Below are positions 1 through 8,586 of a stretch of DNA of 64,000 nucleotides, in pieces; within the stretch, counting starts at the first letter, position 1; each line of letters starts with the position of its first letter. A program made the position numbers and the translations under genes. The notes below the pieces were generated by a model that was not told the origin of the DNA, made no database searches, and worked only from the letters and a program-made list of their open reading frames with translations. Location of the stretch: NCBI RefSeq assembly GCF_019024285.1, contig NZ_WMKZ01000004.1, positions 124,001-188,000 on the forward strand, in the 5' to 3' direction. Origin of the DNA: Alkalihalobacterium elongatum (GTDB lineage: Bacteria; Bacillota; Bacilli; Bacillales; Bacillaceae_F).

Positions 1-25
1 ATTTCATTTCAGTAACAGTTGCCAA
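1..25 (-). CDS. Start of a gene running off the left edge
   Basis: Only eight codons are visible, beginning at a TTG start (position 25) and reading MATVTEMK. The start is supported by a strong AAGGAGG ribosome binding site seven bases upstream. The gene lies downstream of lcfA on the same strand but behind lcfA's terminator, with its own long AT-rich leader and a FadR-like palindrome at 91-108. This suggests another fatty-acid-degradation gene or its regulator, but the visible residues are too few to identify the family. Confidence 0.5.
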
Positions 26-90
26 GATAATTCCTCCTTAAGTCTCTCCTTTTCCTACAATAATTCATTCTCTCCTAACGACTATTGTAC

Positions 91-108
91 TGAATGTTCG
101 TTCATTTT
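91..108. promoter_or_regulatory. FadR-like operator, imperfect palindrome
   Basis: The sequence holds TGAATG, five bases, then TCATT, which places both half-sites at the spacing of the B. subtilis FadR consensus TGAATGAMTANTCATTCA, though the centre and the last two bases do not match. It sits about 65 bp upstream of the TTG start of the left-edge gene, directly after lcfA. The location in the fad neighbourhood is the main support; the motif alone is degenerate. Confidence 0.4.
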
Positions 109-329
109 AAAATAGTTTTTTTGAAAATTTTTTGAATTTTTTTATATAAAAATAGTTATTTGTATACTTCCAATGCTTCTTTTAGTAGAATTTTGGGGTA
201 TCTAGAATAAATTACCTCCTCCTCGTATTACTGATTTCAAAAAATCATTTTGTGAAAATAACTTTTTCACAAGTTGGACTGAAGATCAAGCATCATTCAT
301 ATCCATTAAAATAGTTTCCCAAAATGAAA
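109..329. other. AT-rich leader of the left-edge gene
   Basis: This gap between the lcfA terminator and the left-edge gene holds no open reading frame that I can support. It is strongly AT-rich, as expected for a promoter region reading leftward. A second purine-rich run (GAGGAGGAGG on the minus strand near 220-230) resembles a ribosome binding site but is not followed by an extended frame. Confidence 0.4.
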
Positions 330-357
330 AAAGTGGCCGCTCTCTGGCAGCCACTTT
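330..357 (-). terminator. Rho-independent terminator of lcfA
   Basis: AAAGTGGC pairs with GCCACTTT around a short GC-containing stem, followed on the minus strand by TTTTTT. It lies a few bases beyond the lcfA stop codon. Confidence 0.8.
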
Positions 358-362
358 ACAAC

Positions 363-2081
363 TTATGATGTTTGCTGTGTATCCTCATTCGATTTTTCTT
401 CTAGTTTAGCTTTTTCTTCATCAACGAGAACTCGCCTTAGGATTTTACCTATTAACGTCTTTGGTAATTCTTTTCTAAATTCATACAGTTTAGGAACTTT
501 ATATGCAGCTAAATGTTCACGGCAATACTTATCAAGCTCTTCTTCTGTCAAACTCGCTCCTTCTTTCAATACGACAAATGCTTTGACCGTTTCACCACGA
601 TACGGATCAGGTACACCAATGACAACAGCTTCTTGGATTTTTTCATGTTCGTATAAAACCTCCTCTATTTCTCGAGGATATATATTAAATCCGCCAGCGA
701 TGATCATATCCTTTTTACGGTCTACGACATAGAAATATCCGTCTTCATCCATATAGCCCATATCTCCAGTTAGGAACCAGTCTTCTTTAAACGTTGAAGC
801 TGTTGCTTCTGGTCGGTTCCAATAACCTTTCATTACTTGCGGACCACGGACCATAATTTCTCCTACTTCACCTGGTCCTGCGATTTCACCCGTTTCTGCA
901 GATAAAACGGCTGCCTCAGTGTCTGGCCATGGAATACCAATACTTCCTTCCTTACGTTTCCCCCAAATCGGTGTTGCAATAGCTACTGGAGATGTTTCAG
1001 TTAACCCGTACCCTTCAACGAGCTTTCCACCCGATAGTTTTTCAAATTTTTGTTGAACTTCAAGTGGTAATGGAGCAGCCCCACTAAGACAAACTTCAAT
1101 AGATGAGAGATCATAATTTTGAATTTCAGGATTATTGATAAGTGCCACATACATTGTTGGTGCACCTGGAAACATCGTAACCTTTTGTTTTTCAATCGTT
1201 TTTAATACATCTTTTGGATCGAACTTTGGAAGAACAATCATTTTAGATTGATACATTATCGATACGTTCATAATTACAGTCATTCCGTAAACATGAAAGA
1301 ACGGGAGTGCAGCAAGAACACGTTCTTCTCCTTTTTTCATCTTATACATCCAATGTAAGCATTGTGTTGTATTTACAACTAAATTATGGTGAGTCAGCAT
1401 AACTCCTTTAGCTACACCTGTTGTTCCTCCAGTATATTGTAATAATGCCAAGTCTTCTTTAGGTGAAACTTTTGTATCCAGTTCCTTTTCTGATCCTGCC
1501 TTAAGAAACTCAGCAAAGTTAATTGTCTTTGAATCGTATGAAATATTAACTGATATACCTGTGTTTTTCTTTTGGATAAAAGGATAAATTAAATTTTTTG
1601 GAAAAGGTAAATAATCCTTAATACCTGTTACGATAACATGTTCAAGGTTAGTTTTATTACGTACTTTCGCCACACGAGGATAAACTAAATCAAGACAAAC
1701 CATGACTTTTGCGCCAGAGTCATTTAACTGATGTTCAATTTCCCGCTCTACATAAAGTGGGTTGGTTTGGACTACTATCGCCCCTGCCATGAGCGCTCCA
1801 TAATAACAGATGACGGACTGCGGAGTATTTGCAAGCATTATGGCAACTCGATCACCTTTTTTTATTCCAAGGCTTTGTAACTGATTTCCGAACTTTTTTG
1901 CTAACGTATAAAGTTCTTGGTAAGACAATTCTTTTCCAATAAAGTGGATCGCCTTTTTATCGGGAACCTGCTCTGCAGCTTCTTTCAAAAAAGATTGAAG
2001 ACTTCTTTCAGGATATTGAATTGATGTAGGTATTTCTGCTGGATAATGCTCGAGCCAACGCTTTTCAACCGTTGTTGTCAC
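363..2081 (-). CDS. lcfA: Long-chain fatty-acid--CoA ligase
   Basis: A 572-residue acyl-CoA synthetase of the ANL superfamily that activates long-chain fatty acids with ATP and CoA for beta-oxidation. The P-loop-like YTGGTTG motif is at about residues 216-222, GYGLTETSP follows around 360, and the fatty-acyl-CoA signature with DRKKDMIIAGG lies near 455; the C-terminal PKTLIGKILRR contains the usual catalytic lysine. I chose the GTG at 2081 because AAAGGGAGG precedes it at good spacing; the longer frame from a TTG at 2120 has no ribosome binding site and would include this one. A perfect cre site lies upstream and the gene stands next to the DUF350 gene and mutS2 as in B. subtilis. Confidence 0.95.
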   Translation of the reverse strand: MTTTVEKRWLEHYPAEIPTSIQYPERSLQSFLKEAAEQVPDKKAIHFIGKELSYQELYTLAKKFGNQLQSLGIKKGDRVAIMLANTPQSVICYYGALMAGAIVVQTNPLYVEREIEHQLNDSGAKVMVCLDLVYPRVAKVRNKTNLEHVIVTGIKDYLPFPKNLIYPFIQKKNTGISVNISYDSKTINFAEFLKAGSEKELDTKVSPKEDLALLQYTGGTTGVAKGVMLTHHNLVVNTTQCLHWMYKMKKGEERVLAALPFFHVYGMTVIMNVSIMYQSKMIVLPKFDPKDVLKTIEKQKVTMFPGAPTMYVALINNPEIQNYDLSSIEVCLSGAAPLPLEVQQKFEKLSGGKLVEGYGLTETSPVAIATPIWGKRKEGSIGIPWPDTEAAVLSAETGEIAGPGEVGEIMVRGPQVMKGYWNRPEATASTFKEDWFLTGDMGYMDEDGYFYVVDRKKDMIIAGGFNIYPREIEEVLYEHEKIQEAVVIGVPDPYRGETVKAFVVLKEGASLTEEELDKYCREHLAAYKVPKLYEFRKELPKTLIGKILRRVLVDEEKAKLEEKSNEDTQQTS

Positions 2082-2147
2082 AGTTAAAAACCTCCCTTTT
2101 ATATTAAGTCTCCTTTCCAACCCATTCCCTCTCTAACTCTATTGTAT

Positions 2148-2161
2148 TGTAAACGGTTACA
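2148..2161. promoter_or_regulatory. cre site (CcpA operator) upstream of lcfA
   Basis: TGTAAACGGTTACA matches every fixed position of the catabolite-responsive element consensus TGWAANCGNTNWCA. It is about 67 bp upstream of the lcfA start. In B. subtilis the lcfA operon is a known CcpA target, so the site makes functional sense: repression of fatty acid degradation when sugars are plentiful. Confidence 0.75.
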
Positions 2162-2297
2162 AAATTAAACTGATTTATTAAAATTTTTAGAAAAAAATGA
2201 TAGAAATATAGAAATATTCCTATCATGAACACTTTTTCCCCTTTATAACTACTAAATTGTTTTGACTAAAACTCATTCTAGAAATGTGCATAAAAAA

Positions 2298-2348
2298 ATG
2301 GAATGAAATATTTTGAGAAATTGCAGTTTCTCATACATTTCATTCCAT
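2298..2348 (-). terminator. Terminator downstream of the DUF350/small-peptide genes
   Basis: ATGGAATGAAAT pairs perfectly with ATTTCATTCCAT, and an inner TGAGAAA/TTTCTCA stem extends the hairpin. Seven T residues follow on the minus strand. It ends the transcript carrying the DUF350 gene and its small companion. Confidence 0.85.
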
Positions 2349-2388
2349 TTCATATATGCATTAACACAACTAATTAAATAATACTATT

Positions 2389-2472
2389 CTATAAATTTAA
2401 TAACATAAAAATAACTCCAATTAGAATAAAAACTCCACATAGAACCATTAAAACTTTCCAAAGTGTTTCCAC
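2389..2472 (-). CDS. 27-residue single-span membrane peptide
   Basis: A tiny frame of 27 codons plus TAG, starting at GTG with GGAGG eight bases upstream, 20 bp after the DUF350 stop. The peptide begins VETLWK and continues as one hydrophobic stretch (VLMVLCGVFILIGVIFMLL) ending in NL, so a single transmembrane helix is expected. It lies inside the same transcription unit, before the terminator at 2298-2348. Its first codons resemble the start of the DUF350 gene (METLF). Function unknown; small membrane peptides often partner a neighbouring membrane protein, which here would be the DUF350 protein, but that is inference. Conservation in relatives would settle whether it is real. Confidence 0.55.
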   Translation of the reverse strand: METLWKVLMVLCGVFILIGVIFMLLNL

Positions 2473-2492
2473 CCTTAATGCCTCCTACCTTT

Positions 2493-2906
2493 TTACGCCG
2501 AAATAATACTTGCCCCAATAATATAAGATAGAGCAACAGAAATAGTCATCGCAATGAAGCCGACTGCACGATTGTCATTAGCAATTTCATCGTCTACTTT
2601 AAAGCTTGGTGTTAAAAATTCAAACATAAAATAACATAGTAATAAAAGAACAAAACCAACGATCCCCCATCCAAGCATTTCAAGTAATGAATCGTTGTGC
2701 AGGATGGAGAATCGGAAGATATTAGCTACCCCAAATATTTTTCCACCTGTCGCTAAGGCAACAGCGATATTTCCCTTTTTAATTTCATCCCAATTGTTAT
2801 ATTTTGTTACTAGTTCAAACACCGCTAGAAAAACAATAATTGCGAGTACAGAGACACTGTAGTAAGCTGCGGTTTGAATATAAATATTTTCAAAAAGAGT
2901 TTCCAT
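2493..2906 (-). CDS. yshE: DUF350 family membrane protein (YshE-like)
   Basis: A 137-residue integral membrane protein with about four hydrophobic segments (residues ~14-34, ~45-65, ~75-95, ~115-135), typical of the DUF350/YjfL family. The family has no established biochemical role. Its place between mutS2 and lcfA is the position of yshE in B. subtilis, which supports the name. The ATG at 2906 has AAAGGCGG upstream at acceptable spacing. It starts 21 bp after the mutS2 stop and probably belongs to the same transcript. Confidence 0.8.
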   Translation of the reverse strand: METLFENIYIQTAAYYSVSVLAIIVFLAVFELVTKYNNWDEIKKGNIAVALATGGKIFGVANIFRFSILHNDSLLEMLGWGIVGFVLLLLCYFMFEFLTPSFKVDDEIANDNRAVGFIAMTISVALSYIIGASIISA

Positions 2907-2927
2907 TCATAATAACCGCCTTTTTAT

Positions 2928-5288
2928 CTACTTGAATTCTACAACCGTATTTCCAAGTCCGCCTTCGTTCATCCCACCATCTCGAGAAGATTTAACATGT
3001 CGATGTTTTTTTAAGTACTCTTTAACTCCTTTTCGGAGAGCCATTGTACCTTTACCATGGATAATCGATACTTGATGATAGCCAGCTAGTAACGCATCAT
3101 CCAAGTACTTTTCTAACTTGATTAATGCTTCCTCATACCTTTGTCCTCTTAAATCAAGCTCAGGTTTTACATGATGATTATTACCTTTAACGGTCGCTAA
3201 CGGTTTTGTCTCTACAAGTTTTGGACGATCCACATATTGAATATCGTCAATATGTACCTTCATTTTCATAATACCAAGTTGTACTTGGTACTCTTTATCA
3301 CTAACTTTTTCAACGATATGACCTTTTTGTCCAAAACTAATAACCTTAACTTCATCCCCTGGCTTAAGTTCCTGTTGTTTAGCTGCCTTCTTTATCTTTT
3401 GTTGCTTCTTTTTATTCTGTAAGTTCGGTGCCGCTTCTTCCAAACGCTTTTTCGCTTCAATAAGTTGATGTTCTTTTATGACATTAGCATCTTTTTGTAA
3501 AGTTCGAAGCTCTTTTATAACTTCATCTGCTTCTTGTCGTGCTTTACTGACAGCTTCCTCGGCTTTTTTCTCCGCTTCAGCGAATACTTTATCCTTCTCA
3601 TCTTCTAGCTGTTCTAATTTTTCAATGAGGTCATTTCTTAATTTCTCTGCTTCTTCTCTTAGCTTTATCGTTTCTACCCATTCAGCTTCGGAAGACTTCT
3701 TGCTTTCCTCTAGTGATGCGATCATATTTTCAATTTGGCTGTTTTCCGTATTAATTTGTGCCTTTGCCAAATCAATAATTTCTTCTGATAAACCGAGCCT
3801 TCTAGAAATAGCAAACGCATTACTTCTACCTGGTACGCCAATTAATAAGCGATATGTTGGTCTAAGCGTCTCTACATCAAACTCAACGCTTGCATTCATC
3901 GCACCTTCTCGATTATAAGCATAGCCTTTTAATTCACTGTAATGCGTTGTGGCAACAACTCTTGCCCCACAACGATATACATGATCTAAAATAGCAATCG
4001 CTAAAGCTGCCCCTTCTGTTGGGTCGGTTCCAGCTCCTAGTTCATCAAATAAAACAAGACTTTCATGATCTACCTGTTTTAAAATATCAACAATATTGAC
4101 CATATGAGAAGAGAACGTACTTAAACTTTGTTCGATCGATTGCTCATCACCTATATCAGCAAATACAGATTGAAACACAGCAGTCTCCGATCCCTCCTCG
4201 GCTGGGATGTGTAAGCCCGATTGTGCCATGAGTGTCAGTAAGCCAATCGTCTTTAAGGTAACTGTCTTTCCCCCAGTATTTGGACCCGTAATAATTAGCG
4301 AAGAAAACGTTTTTCCTAATTCCACATCAATAGGTACGACCTCATCACCAGGAATCAGTGGATGTCTCGCTTGGAACAACTGAACTTGTCCATCCGTATT
4401 TAATTTCGGTTGAACAGCATTAAGGCGTTTACTATAGTGAGCTTTTGCAAAAATAAAATCAACGTCACCTAAAATATCAACATACACAAGCAGATCGTCA
4501 GTATGCTCACCGACATGTGCAGATAATTCTGCTAAAATCCGTTCTACTTCTTTCGTTTCTTTTGCCTTCGCCTCTCTAAGCTGATTGTTCATCGTAACAA
4601 CTGCTTGTGGTTCAATAAATAATGTGGCGCCAGAGGCAGATTGGTCATGAATAATTCCACCGAATGATCCACGGTATTCTTGCTTCACTGGTACAACAAA
4701 GCGATCATTACGAATTGTAATAAGAGCATCTGAAAGCATTTTTTGAGTAGAAGAAGAGCGGATAATATTTTCTAACTTGGAGCGGATCCCCGATTCAAAG
4801 CTACGAATTTGATGACGGATCGTTCGTAATGCTGGACTAGCTGAATCTAATACTTCACCGTAGTCATCAATACATTGTTTAATGGCACGTTCAAGGTCTG
4901 TTAATGGAACAATATTTTCGGCCAGCTTTTGTAATAACGGAATTTCTACCCCATCTTCAGTTAAATCTTCAATAAAATGTTTAAATCTTCGTCCACCATA
5001 GATCGTACTGCTAATTTCAATTAACTCTGACGGAGAAAGAGCTCCTCCAATACCAGCTCTTTTTACACTAGCTCTAATATCAAAAATGCCCCCTAAAGGT
5101 GCTTGTCCTTTTAATCTTAATACTTTTGTTCCCTCAAACGTTTCGTTTTGTCTTTGTGATATTTCCTCTATTGAAGTTGAAGGGATAAGCTGTTCTACTT
5201 TTGATCTACCTAATGAGGAAGAAACGTGCTCTACAAGCTGCTTCTTCATTTTTTTATATTCTAAGACTCTAATTACTCTTTCTTGCAC
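2928..5288 (-). CDS. mutS2: MutS2 (MutSB) endonuclease/ATPase
   Basis: A 786-residue MutS2 homologue, the usual length for Bacillus. It lacks the mismatch-recognition domain of MutS; the core and clamp regions lead to an ABC-type ATPase with Walker A GPNTGGKT at 335-342 and the signature STFSSHM shortly after. A long charged coiled region (about 510-640) is followed by a KOW-like segment and a C-terminal Smr nuclease domain (709-786) with LDLRG and HGKG. MutS2 proteins act on recombination intermediates and, in B. subtilis, on collided ribosomes. The start is GTG with AAAGGAG nine bases upstream. It is 33 bp downstream of polX, likely cotranscribed. Confidence 0.95.
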   Translation of the reverse strand: MQERVIRVLEYKKMKKQLVEHVSSSLGRSKVEQLIPSTSIEEISQRQNETFEGTKVLRLKGQAPLGGIFDIRASVKRAGIGGALSPSELIEISSTIYGGRRFKHFIEDLTEDGVEIPLLQKLAENIVPLTDLERAIKQCIDDYGEVLDSASPALRTIRHQIRSFESGIRSKLENIIRSSSTQKMLSDALITIRNDRFVVPVKQEYRGSFGGIIHDQSASGATLFIEPQAVVTMNNQLREAKAKETKEVERILAELSAHVGEHTDDLLVYVDILGDVDFIFAKAHYSKRLNAVQPKLNTDGQVQLFQARHPLIPGDEVVPIDVELGKTFSSLIITGPNTGGKTVTLKTIGLLTLMAQSGLHIPAEEGSETAVFQSVFADIGDEQSIEQSLSTFSSHMVNIVDILKQVDHESLVLFDELGAGTDPTEGAALAIAILDHVYRCGARVVATTHYSELKGYAYNREGAMNASVEFDVETLRPTYRLLIGVPGRSNAFAISRRLGLSEEIIDLAKAQINTENSQIENMIASLEESKKSSEAEWVETIKLREEAEKLRNDLIEKLEQLEDEKDKVFAEAEKKAEEAVSKARQEADEVIKELRTLQKDANVIKEHQLIEAKKRLEEAAPNLQNKKKQQKIKKAAKQQELKPGDEVKVISFGQKGHIVEKVSDKEYQVQLGIMKMKVHIDDIQYVDRPKLVETKPLATVKGNNHHVKPELDLRGQRYEEALIKLEKYLDDALLAGYHQVSIIHGKGTMALRKGVKEYLKKHRHVKSSRDGGMNEGGLGNTVVEFK

Positions 5289-5321
5289 GAGCGATTGCTC
5301 CTTTCTAGTCGACCATACGTT

Positions 5322-7034
5322 TTAATGATGACGATTAATAAATCGTTCAAACTCTTCTAGTGTATACGTATTTATCACTGTTCCCTTTTTTATCATTCCT
5401 TTTCTTGCAACACCTACGCCTATTTCCATAAAATCAAAATGGTCGGAATGATGAGCGTCTGTATTAATTGATAATTTTACCCCAGCATCCTGCGCTTTCT
5501 TTAACCACTCTGCAGACAAATCAAGGCGATGCGGATTTGCATTTAATTCAAGTGCTGTATCCGTTTCTTTTGCTAACTCAATTAGCATTTCAATATCTAC
5601 ATCATAGCCTGCTCTTCGTCCAATTAAGCGTCCAGTTGGATGAGCGATTAAGTCTACATGATTGTTACGTAATGCAGTTGTTAATCGTTTCATAATTGTT
5701 TCGCGATCTTGTGAAAAAGACGAATGGATCGATCCAATAACAAAATCAACTTGCTCTAATAATTCATCAGAGTAATCGAGGGTGCTATTAGGTAATATGT
5801 CCATTTCTATCCCTGTAAAAATCTTAAAGTCGTCGTATTCTTCATTTACCTTTTTAATTTCCTTCATTTGTTCGATTAAACGTTCTTCCGTTAATCCGTT
5901 GGCTACTTTTAAATACTGTGAATGATCAGTGATTGCAATATACGAGTAACCTTTTGCACGAGCCGCTTCAGCCATTTCTTTAATTGAATAAGCGCCGTCA
6001 CTCCACGTGGTATGCATATGCAAATCTGCTTTTATATCATTGATATCAATTAGCTCTAATTTTTCTCTCGAAGTCTCAACCTCACCTTGATCTTCTCGTG
6101 CTTCTGGAGGAATAAAGCACAGGTTAAAATGTTTGAAAAACTGTTCTTCTGTTTCAAACGTCTTTACTTCCCCAGTTTCTACATTCTCAACTCCATATTC
6201 ACTGATTTTCTCTCCACGTTCTTTCGCTAACTGTCTCATTTTCACATTATGGTCTTTTGAACCTGTGAAGTGGTGAAGTGTTGTTGCGAATTCATGAGGT
6301 TTTACGAGGCGAAAATCAACTCCTACAGGATAATCATACCCTAATTCCACCGAGACTTTTGTGCTGCCTGCTGCAACAACATTAACAATGCGAGGAAGAC
6401 TCAATAATTGTTCTTTTACTTTTTCTGGCTCATTCGTACTAATGATAAAATCAAGGTCTTTCACTGTTTCTCTCAACCTTCGTAAGCTACCAGCCCTTGA
6501 AAACCGTTCAATATGATCGAAATTACGTAACTGTGCTTCAATTTCTGCAGCAATTGGAAGAACATACGCAATCGGAAAACGCTCTGGGCGTTTTTCTACT
6601 TCTTCTATTGCAGCTAAAATCTTTTCTTCTGTTTTTTTACCGAAGCCAGCAAGCACTTGAACTTTCTTAGCTTCACAAGCAGCTCTTAAGCTCTCAAGGT
6701 CTGTTACATTTAACTCTTGATAGAGCTTTCCAATTTTCTTACCCCCTAGACCAGGTAACTTTAATAACGGAATTAATCCCGAAGGCAATTCTTCTTGAAG
6801 TTCTTTTAATAATGTCGATGTCCCGGTTTCTTTTAACTCAAGAATGACTTCACTTGTACCTTTTCCGATCCCTTTTAATTTAGATGGATCTTCAATTTCT
6901 GCTAAAGTTCGCTCATCACTTTCTAATGCTTGAGCTGCTTTTCGATATGCCGAGACCTTAAACGAGTTTTCACCTTTGATTTCCATATATATTGCAATAA
7001 GTTCGAGTACTTTAATAACTTCTTTCTTATTCAT
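5322..7034 (-). CDS. polX: DNA polymerase/3'-5' exonuclease PolX
   Basis: A 570-residue bacterial family X DNA polymerase used in gap-filling repair. The N-terminal 8-kDa-like region with helix-hairpin-helix motifs (GIGKGTSE near 55, LPGLGGKK near 93) precedes the nucleotidyltransferase core with GSLRR at 182-186 and acidic residues D193, D195 and D240. The C-terminal PHP exonuclease domain starts at about 334 with DLHMHTTWSDG and has further GIEMD and H-rich metal-ligand motifs. Length and domain order match B. subtilis PolX (YshC). AAAGGACGAGG lies upstream of the ATG. It sits between cvpA and mutS2, the conserved order. Confidence 0.95.
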   Translation of the reverse strand: MNKKEVIKVLELIAIYMEIKGENSFKVSAYRKAAQALESDERTLAEIEDPSKLKGIGKGTSEVILELKETGTSTLLKELQEELPSGLIPLLKLPGLGGKKIGKLYQELNVTDLESLRAACEAKKVQVLAGFGKKTEEKILAAIEEVEKRPERFPIAYVLPIAAEIEAQLRNFDHIERFSRAGSLRRLRETVKDLDFIISTNEPEKVKEQLLSLPRIVNVVAAGSTKVSVELGYDYPVGVDFRLVKPHEFATTLHHFTGSKDHNVKMRQLAKERGEKISEYGVENVETGEVKTFETEEQFFKHFNLCFIPPEAREDQGEVETSREKLELIDINDIKADLHMHTTWSDGAYSIKEMAEAARAKGYSYIAITDHSQYLKVANGLTEERLIEQMKEIKKVNEEYDDFKIFTGIEMDILPNSTLDYSDELLEQVDFVIGSIHSSFSQDRETIMKRLTTALRNNHVDLIAHPTGRLIGRRAGYDVDIEMLIELAKETDTALELNANPHRLDLSAEWLKKAQDAGVKLSINTDAHHSDHFDFMEIGVGVARKGMIKKGTVINTYTLEEFERFINRHH

Positions 7035-7257
7035 ATTCCTCGTCCTTTCTATTGGTCGTTCTACAATATTCTATCCAGTGCTCTGTTCCACATAGTTGGA
7101 TACTTCCACACTACTTTTTAGGGATTTTTGATATAGTTGAATTTGGAATTTAACAACGCATTAAAAAAGTATATAAATAGTGACAATATAACAATCCTGA
7201 CATCATTATTATCTACCTTTATGATCATACAAATAATACTCTGTAAAAATCAAATAA

Positions 7258-7287
7258 AAAACTGAGCATTTGTATCACGCCCAGTTT
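7258..7287 (-). terminator. Possible terminator after cvpA
   Basis: AAACTGAGC can pair with GCCCAGTTT (one G-T type mismatch), followed leftward by a T-run. It touches the cvpA stop codon. It implies that polX may have an additional promoter in the 250-bp gap upstream of it. Confidence 0.6.
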
Positions 7288-7826
7288 TACAACTTATTAT
7301 TAATCCAAATTTCTTTAATCCAACTTGATAAAAATGGAGTATAGTCTAATATCAGATGTGCAAGTGATGATTTTTGTAATTGGTCTTGAACAAACTCAAT
7401 CGGTAGAAGTGCTGCAACATGAAGCAAGATAAATAAAATTAAGTAAGCTTCTAGGAAGCACAGAGCTCCACCTAACCAACCATTGATCGTACGTAAAATT
7501 GGTAAATGAGCTACAAAGTCTAACATTGAACCTATAATGTGTAATGCAATCTTTGTTCCAAAGAATAAAATCGCGAAAGCAATTCCAGAATAATATACAC
7601 TTTCGAAGTTAAAAGCTTCTATAAACATTGAAAATGCACTGTCACTTGAAAACTGTGGGTATGGTATCCATAAGCGTATATACGAAGCTAGTTCTCCATA
7701 ATAAAGATAAGCAACAATTAATGCTACGAAAAAACTAACGAGGTGGATTAATTGAAGGATGAAACCTCTTCTCAGCCCAATAAAAAAACTACTAATCAAT
7801 ATAAAAAATATTAGTAAACTAAACAT
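7287..7826 (-). CDS. yshB: CvpA family membrane protein (YshB)
   Basis: A 179-residue polytopic protein with four predicted membrane spans (about residues 3-15, 25-45, 78-100, 115-140). The start FSLLIFFILISSFFIGLRRG matches the conserved CvpA N-terminus with its GLRRG loop. CvpA proteins were named for colicin V production in E. coli, but their role in Firmicutes is not established. The gene overlaps zapA by 8 bp, so the two are translationally coupled, and its position between zapA and polX matches B. subtilis yshB. Confidence 0.85.
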   Translation of the reverse strand: MFSLLIFFILISSFFIGLRRGFILQLIHLVSFFVALIVAYLYYGELASYIRLWIPYPQFSSDSAFSMFIEAFNFESVYYSGIAFAILFFGTKIALHIIGSMLDFVAHLPILRTINGWLGGALCFLEAYLILFILLHVAALLPIEFVQDQLQKSSLAHLILDYTPFLSSWIKEIWINNKL

Positions 7827-8094
7827 CTTCTTTGTCCTCTTCCTTTAATTTCGCTTCTAGTTGTTCTAACTTTTTATTCATTTTAACATAATCATCAGCC
7901 ACATTAAGTGCTGTTAAAACTGCTAGTCTAGTAGTGTCTAACAGTGGATTACGTTTTCTAATCTCTTTCATTTTTTGGTCTACATATTGAGCTACTTCTT
8001 TTACATGTGCAGCTCCCTCTTCACTAACAATCGTATATTGCTGGCCGTATATTGATACAGTCGTTCGAGTTCGTTCAGTTTCTCTCTCTGACAC
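7819..8094 (-). CDS. zapA: Cell division protein ZapA
   Basis: A 91-residue ZapA, the small FtsZ-binding protein that promotes Z-ring assembly. The conserved core TTVSIYGQQYTIV is near the N-terminus, followed by a helical segment containing DTTRLAVLTALNVADDY and a charged coiled-coil tail. The longer frame beginning at 8112 contains the ribosome binding site ATAGGAGG within its first codons; the GTG at 8094, seven bases after it, gives the correct N-terminus (SERETER). It is the first gene of the zapA-cvpA-polX-mutS2 cluster. Confidence 0.92.
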   Translation of the reverse strand: MSERETERTRTTVSIYGQQYTIVSEEGAAHVKEVAQYVDQKMKEIRKRNPLLDTTRLAVLTALNVADDYVKMNKKLEQLEAKLKEEDKEDV

Positions 8095-8390
8095 CCAAAA
8101 GCCTCCTATCACGATCTTCTTTGGCTTCGTGCATATTCCATTCTAAACAATTTAAAAAATCCTAATTTCTATCATAACACGAAGCGTCGGTGTTGAAAAT
8201 ATAAAGCCAAGCCTATTCATCATTTCTAACGATTTTTTCTAATTATTTCAATAAAATGTATTCAATTTTAAGAAAAAAATGGGAACAGAGCTTTTATTCA
8301 GTAGAGTAATAATGTGAGATGGGGACTATTTATCCTTTAAATGGGGTGCAAAAAATTGATGCAAACTTTTAATTTATGGTTCGAGATATT

Positions 8391-8500
8391 ATGGTCCAAG
8401 CGCGGCTTCTTTTGATCGTAACTTTTGTTTTATGATCCAAACTCGGCTACATATGATCCGAGTTTTTGTTTTATGATCCTAATTTCAGGTTTTATGATCC
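8391..8500. repeat. Phased direct repeats of ATGATCC, 20-21 bp period
   Basis: Six variants of the heptamer ATGATCC begin at 8391, 8412, 8432, 8453, 8473 and 8494, so the spacing alternates 21, 20, 21, 20, 21 bp. The best units read TTTTATGATCC; the first two are degenerate (ATGGTCC, TTGATCG). An 8-bp inverted repeat AAACTCGG/CCGAGTTT spans two neighbouring units around 8440-8466. The spacing equals two helical turns, placing every unit on one face of the DNA. Function is unknown. Confidence 0.8.
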
Positions 8501-8540
8501 TAAGCGCTTTTATCATCATAATTGTTTAACAACTAGAAAA

Positions 8541-8575
8541 AAGCAGATGGAATTATGATATAATTCCATCTGCTT
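8541..8575 (-). terminator. Terminator of pheS-pheT
   Basis: AAGCAGATGGAATTAT pairs with ATAATTCCATCTGCTT around a three-base loop, a perfect 16-bp stem. TTTTTTC follows leftward. It lies 11 bp beyond the pheT stop. Confidence 0.9.
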
Positions 8576-8586
8576 CTTATTTGAGC

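Larger units (their letters stand above)
8095..8586. other. Gene-free gap where rnhC sits in B. subtilis
   Basis: Between zapA and pheT there is no coding frame. The gap holds the zapA promoter region, a helically phased repeat array (8391-8500) and the pheT terminator (8541-8575). In B. subtilis this interval contains rnhC, encoding RNase HIII; no remnant of that protein is visible on either strand. Confidence 0.7.

Noticed and set aside
2268-2290. FadR box upstream of lcfA
   Set aside because: GAATGAG occurs once on the minus strand but the second half-site is missing.
3478-3918. 146-codon plus-strand frame inside mutS2
   Set aside because: Antisense of the coiled region of MutS2; the serine/phenylalanine-rich product is typical of reversed lysine- and glutamate-rich codons.
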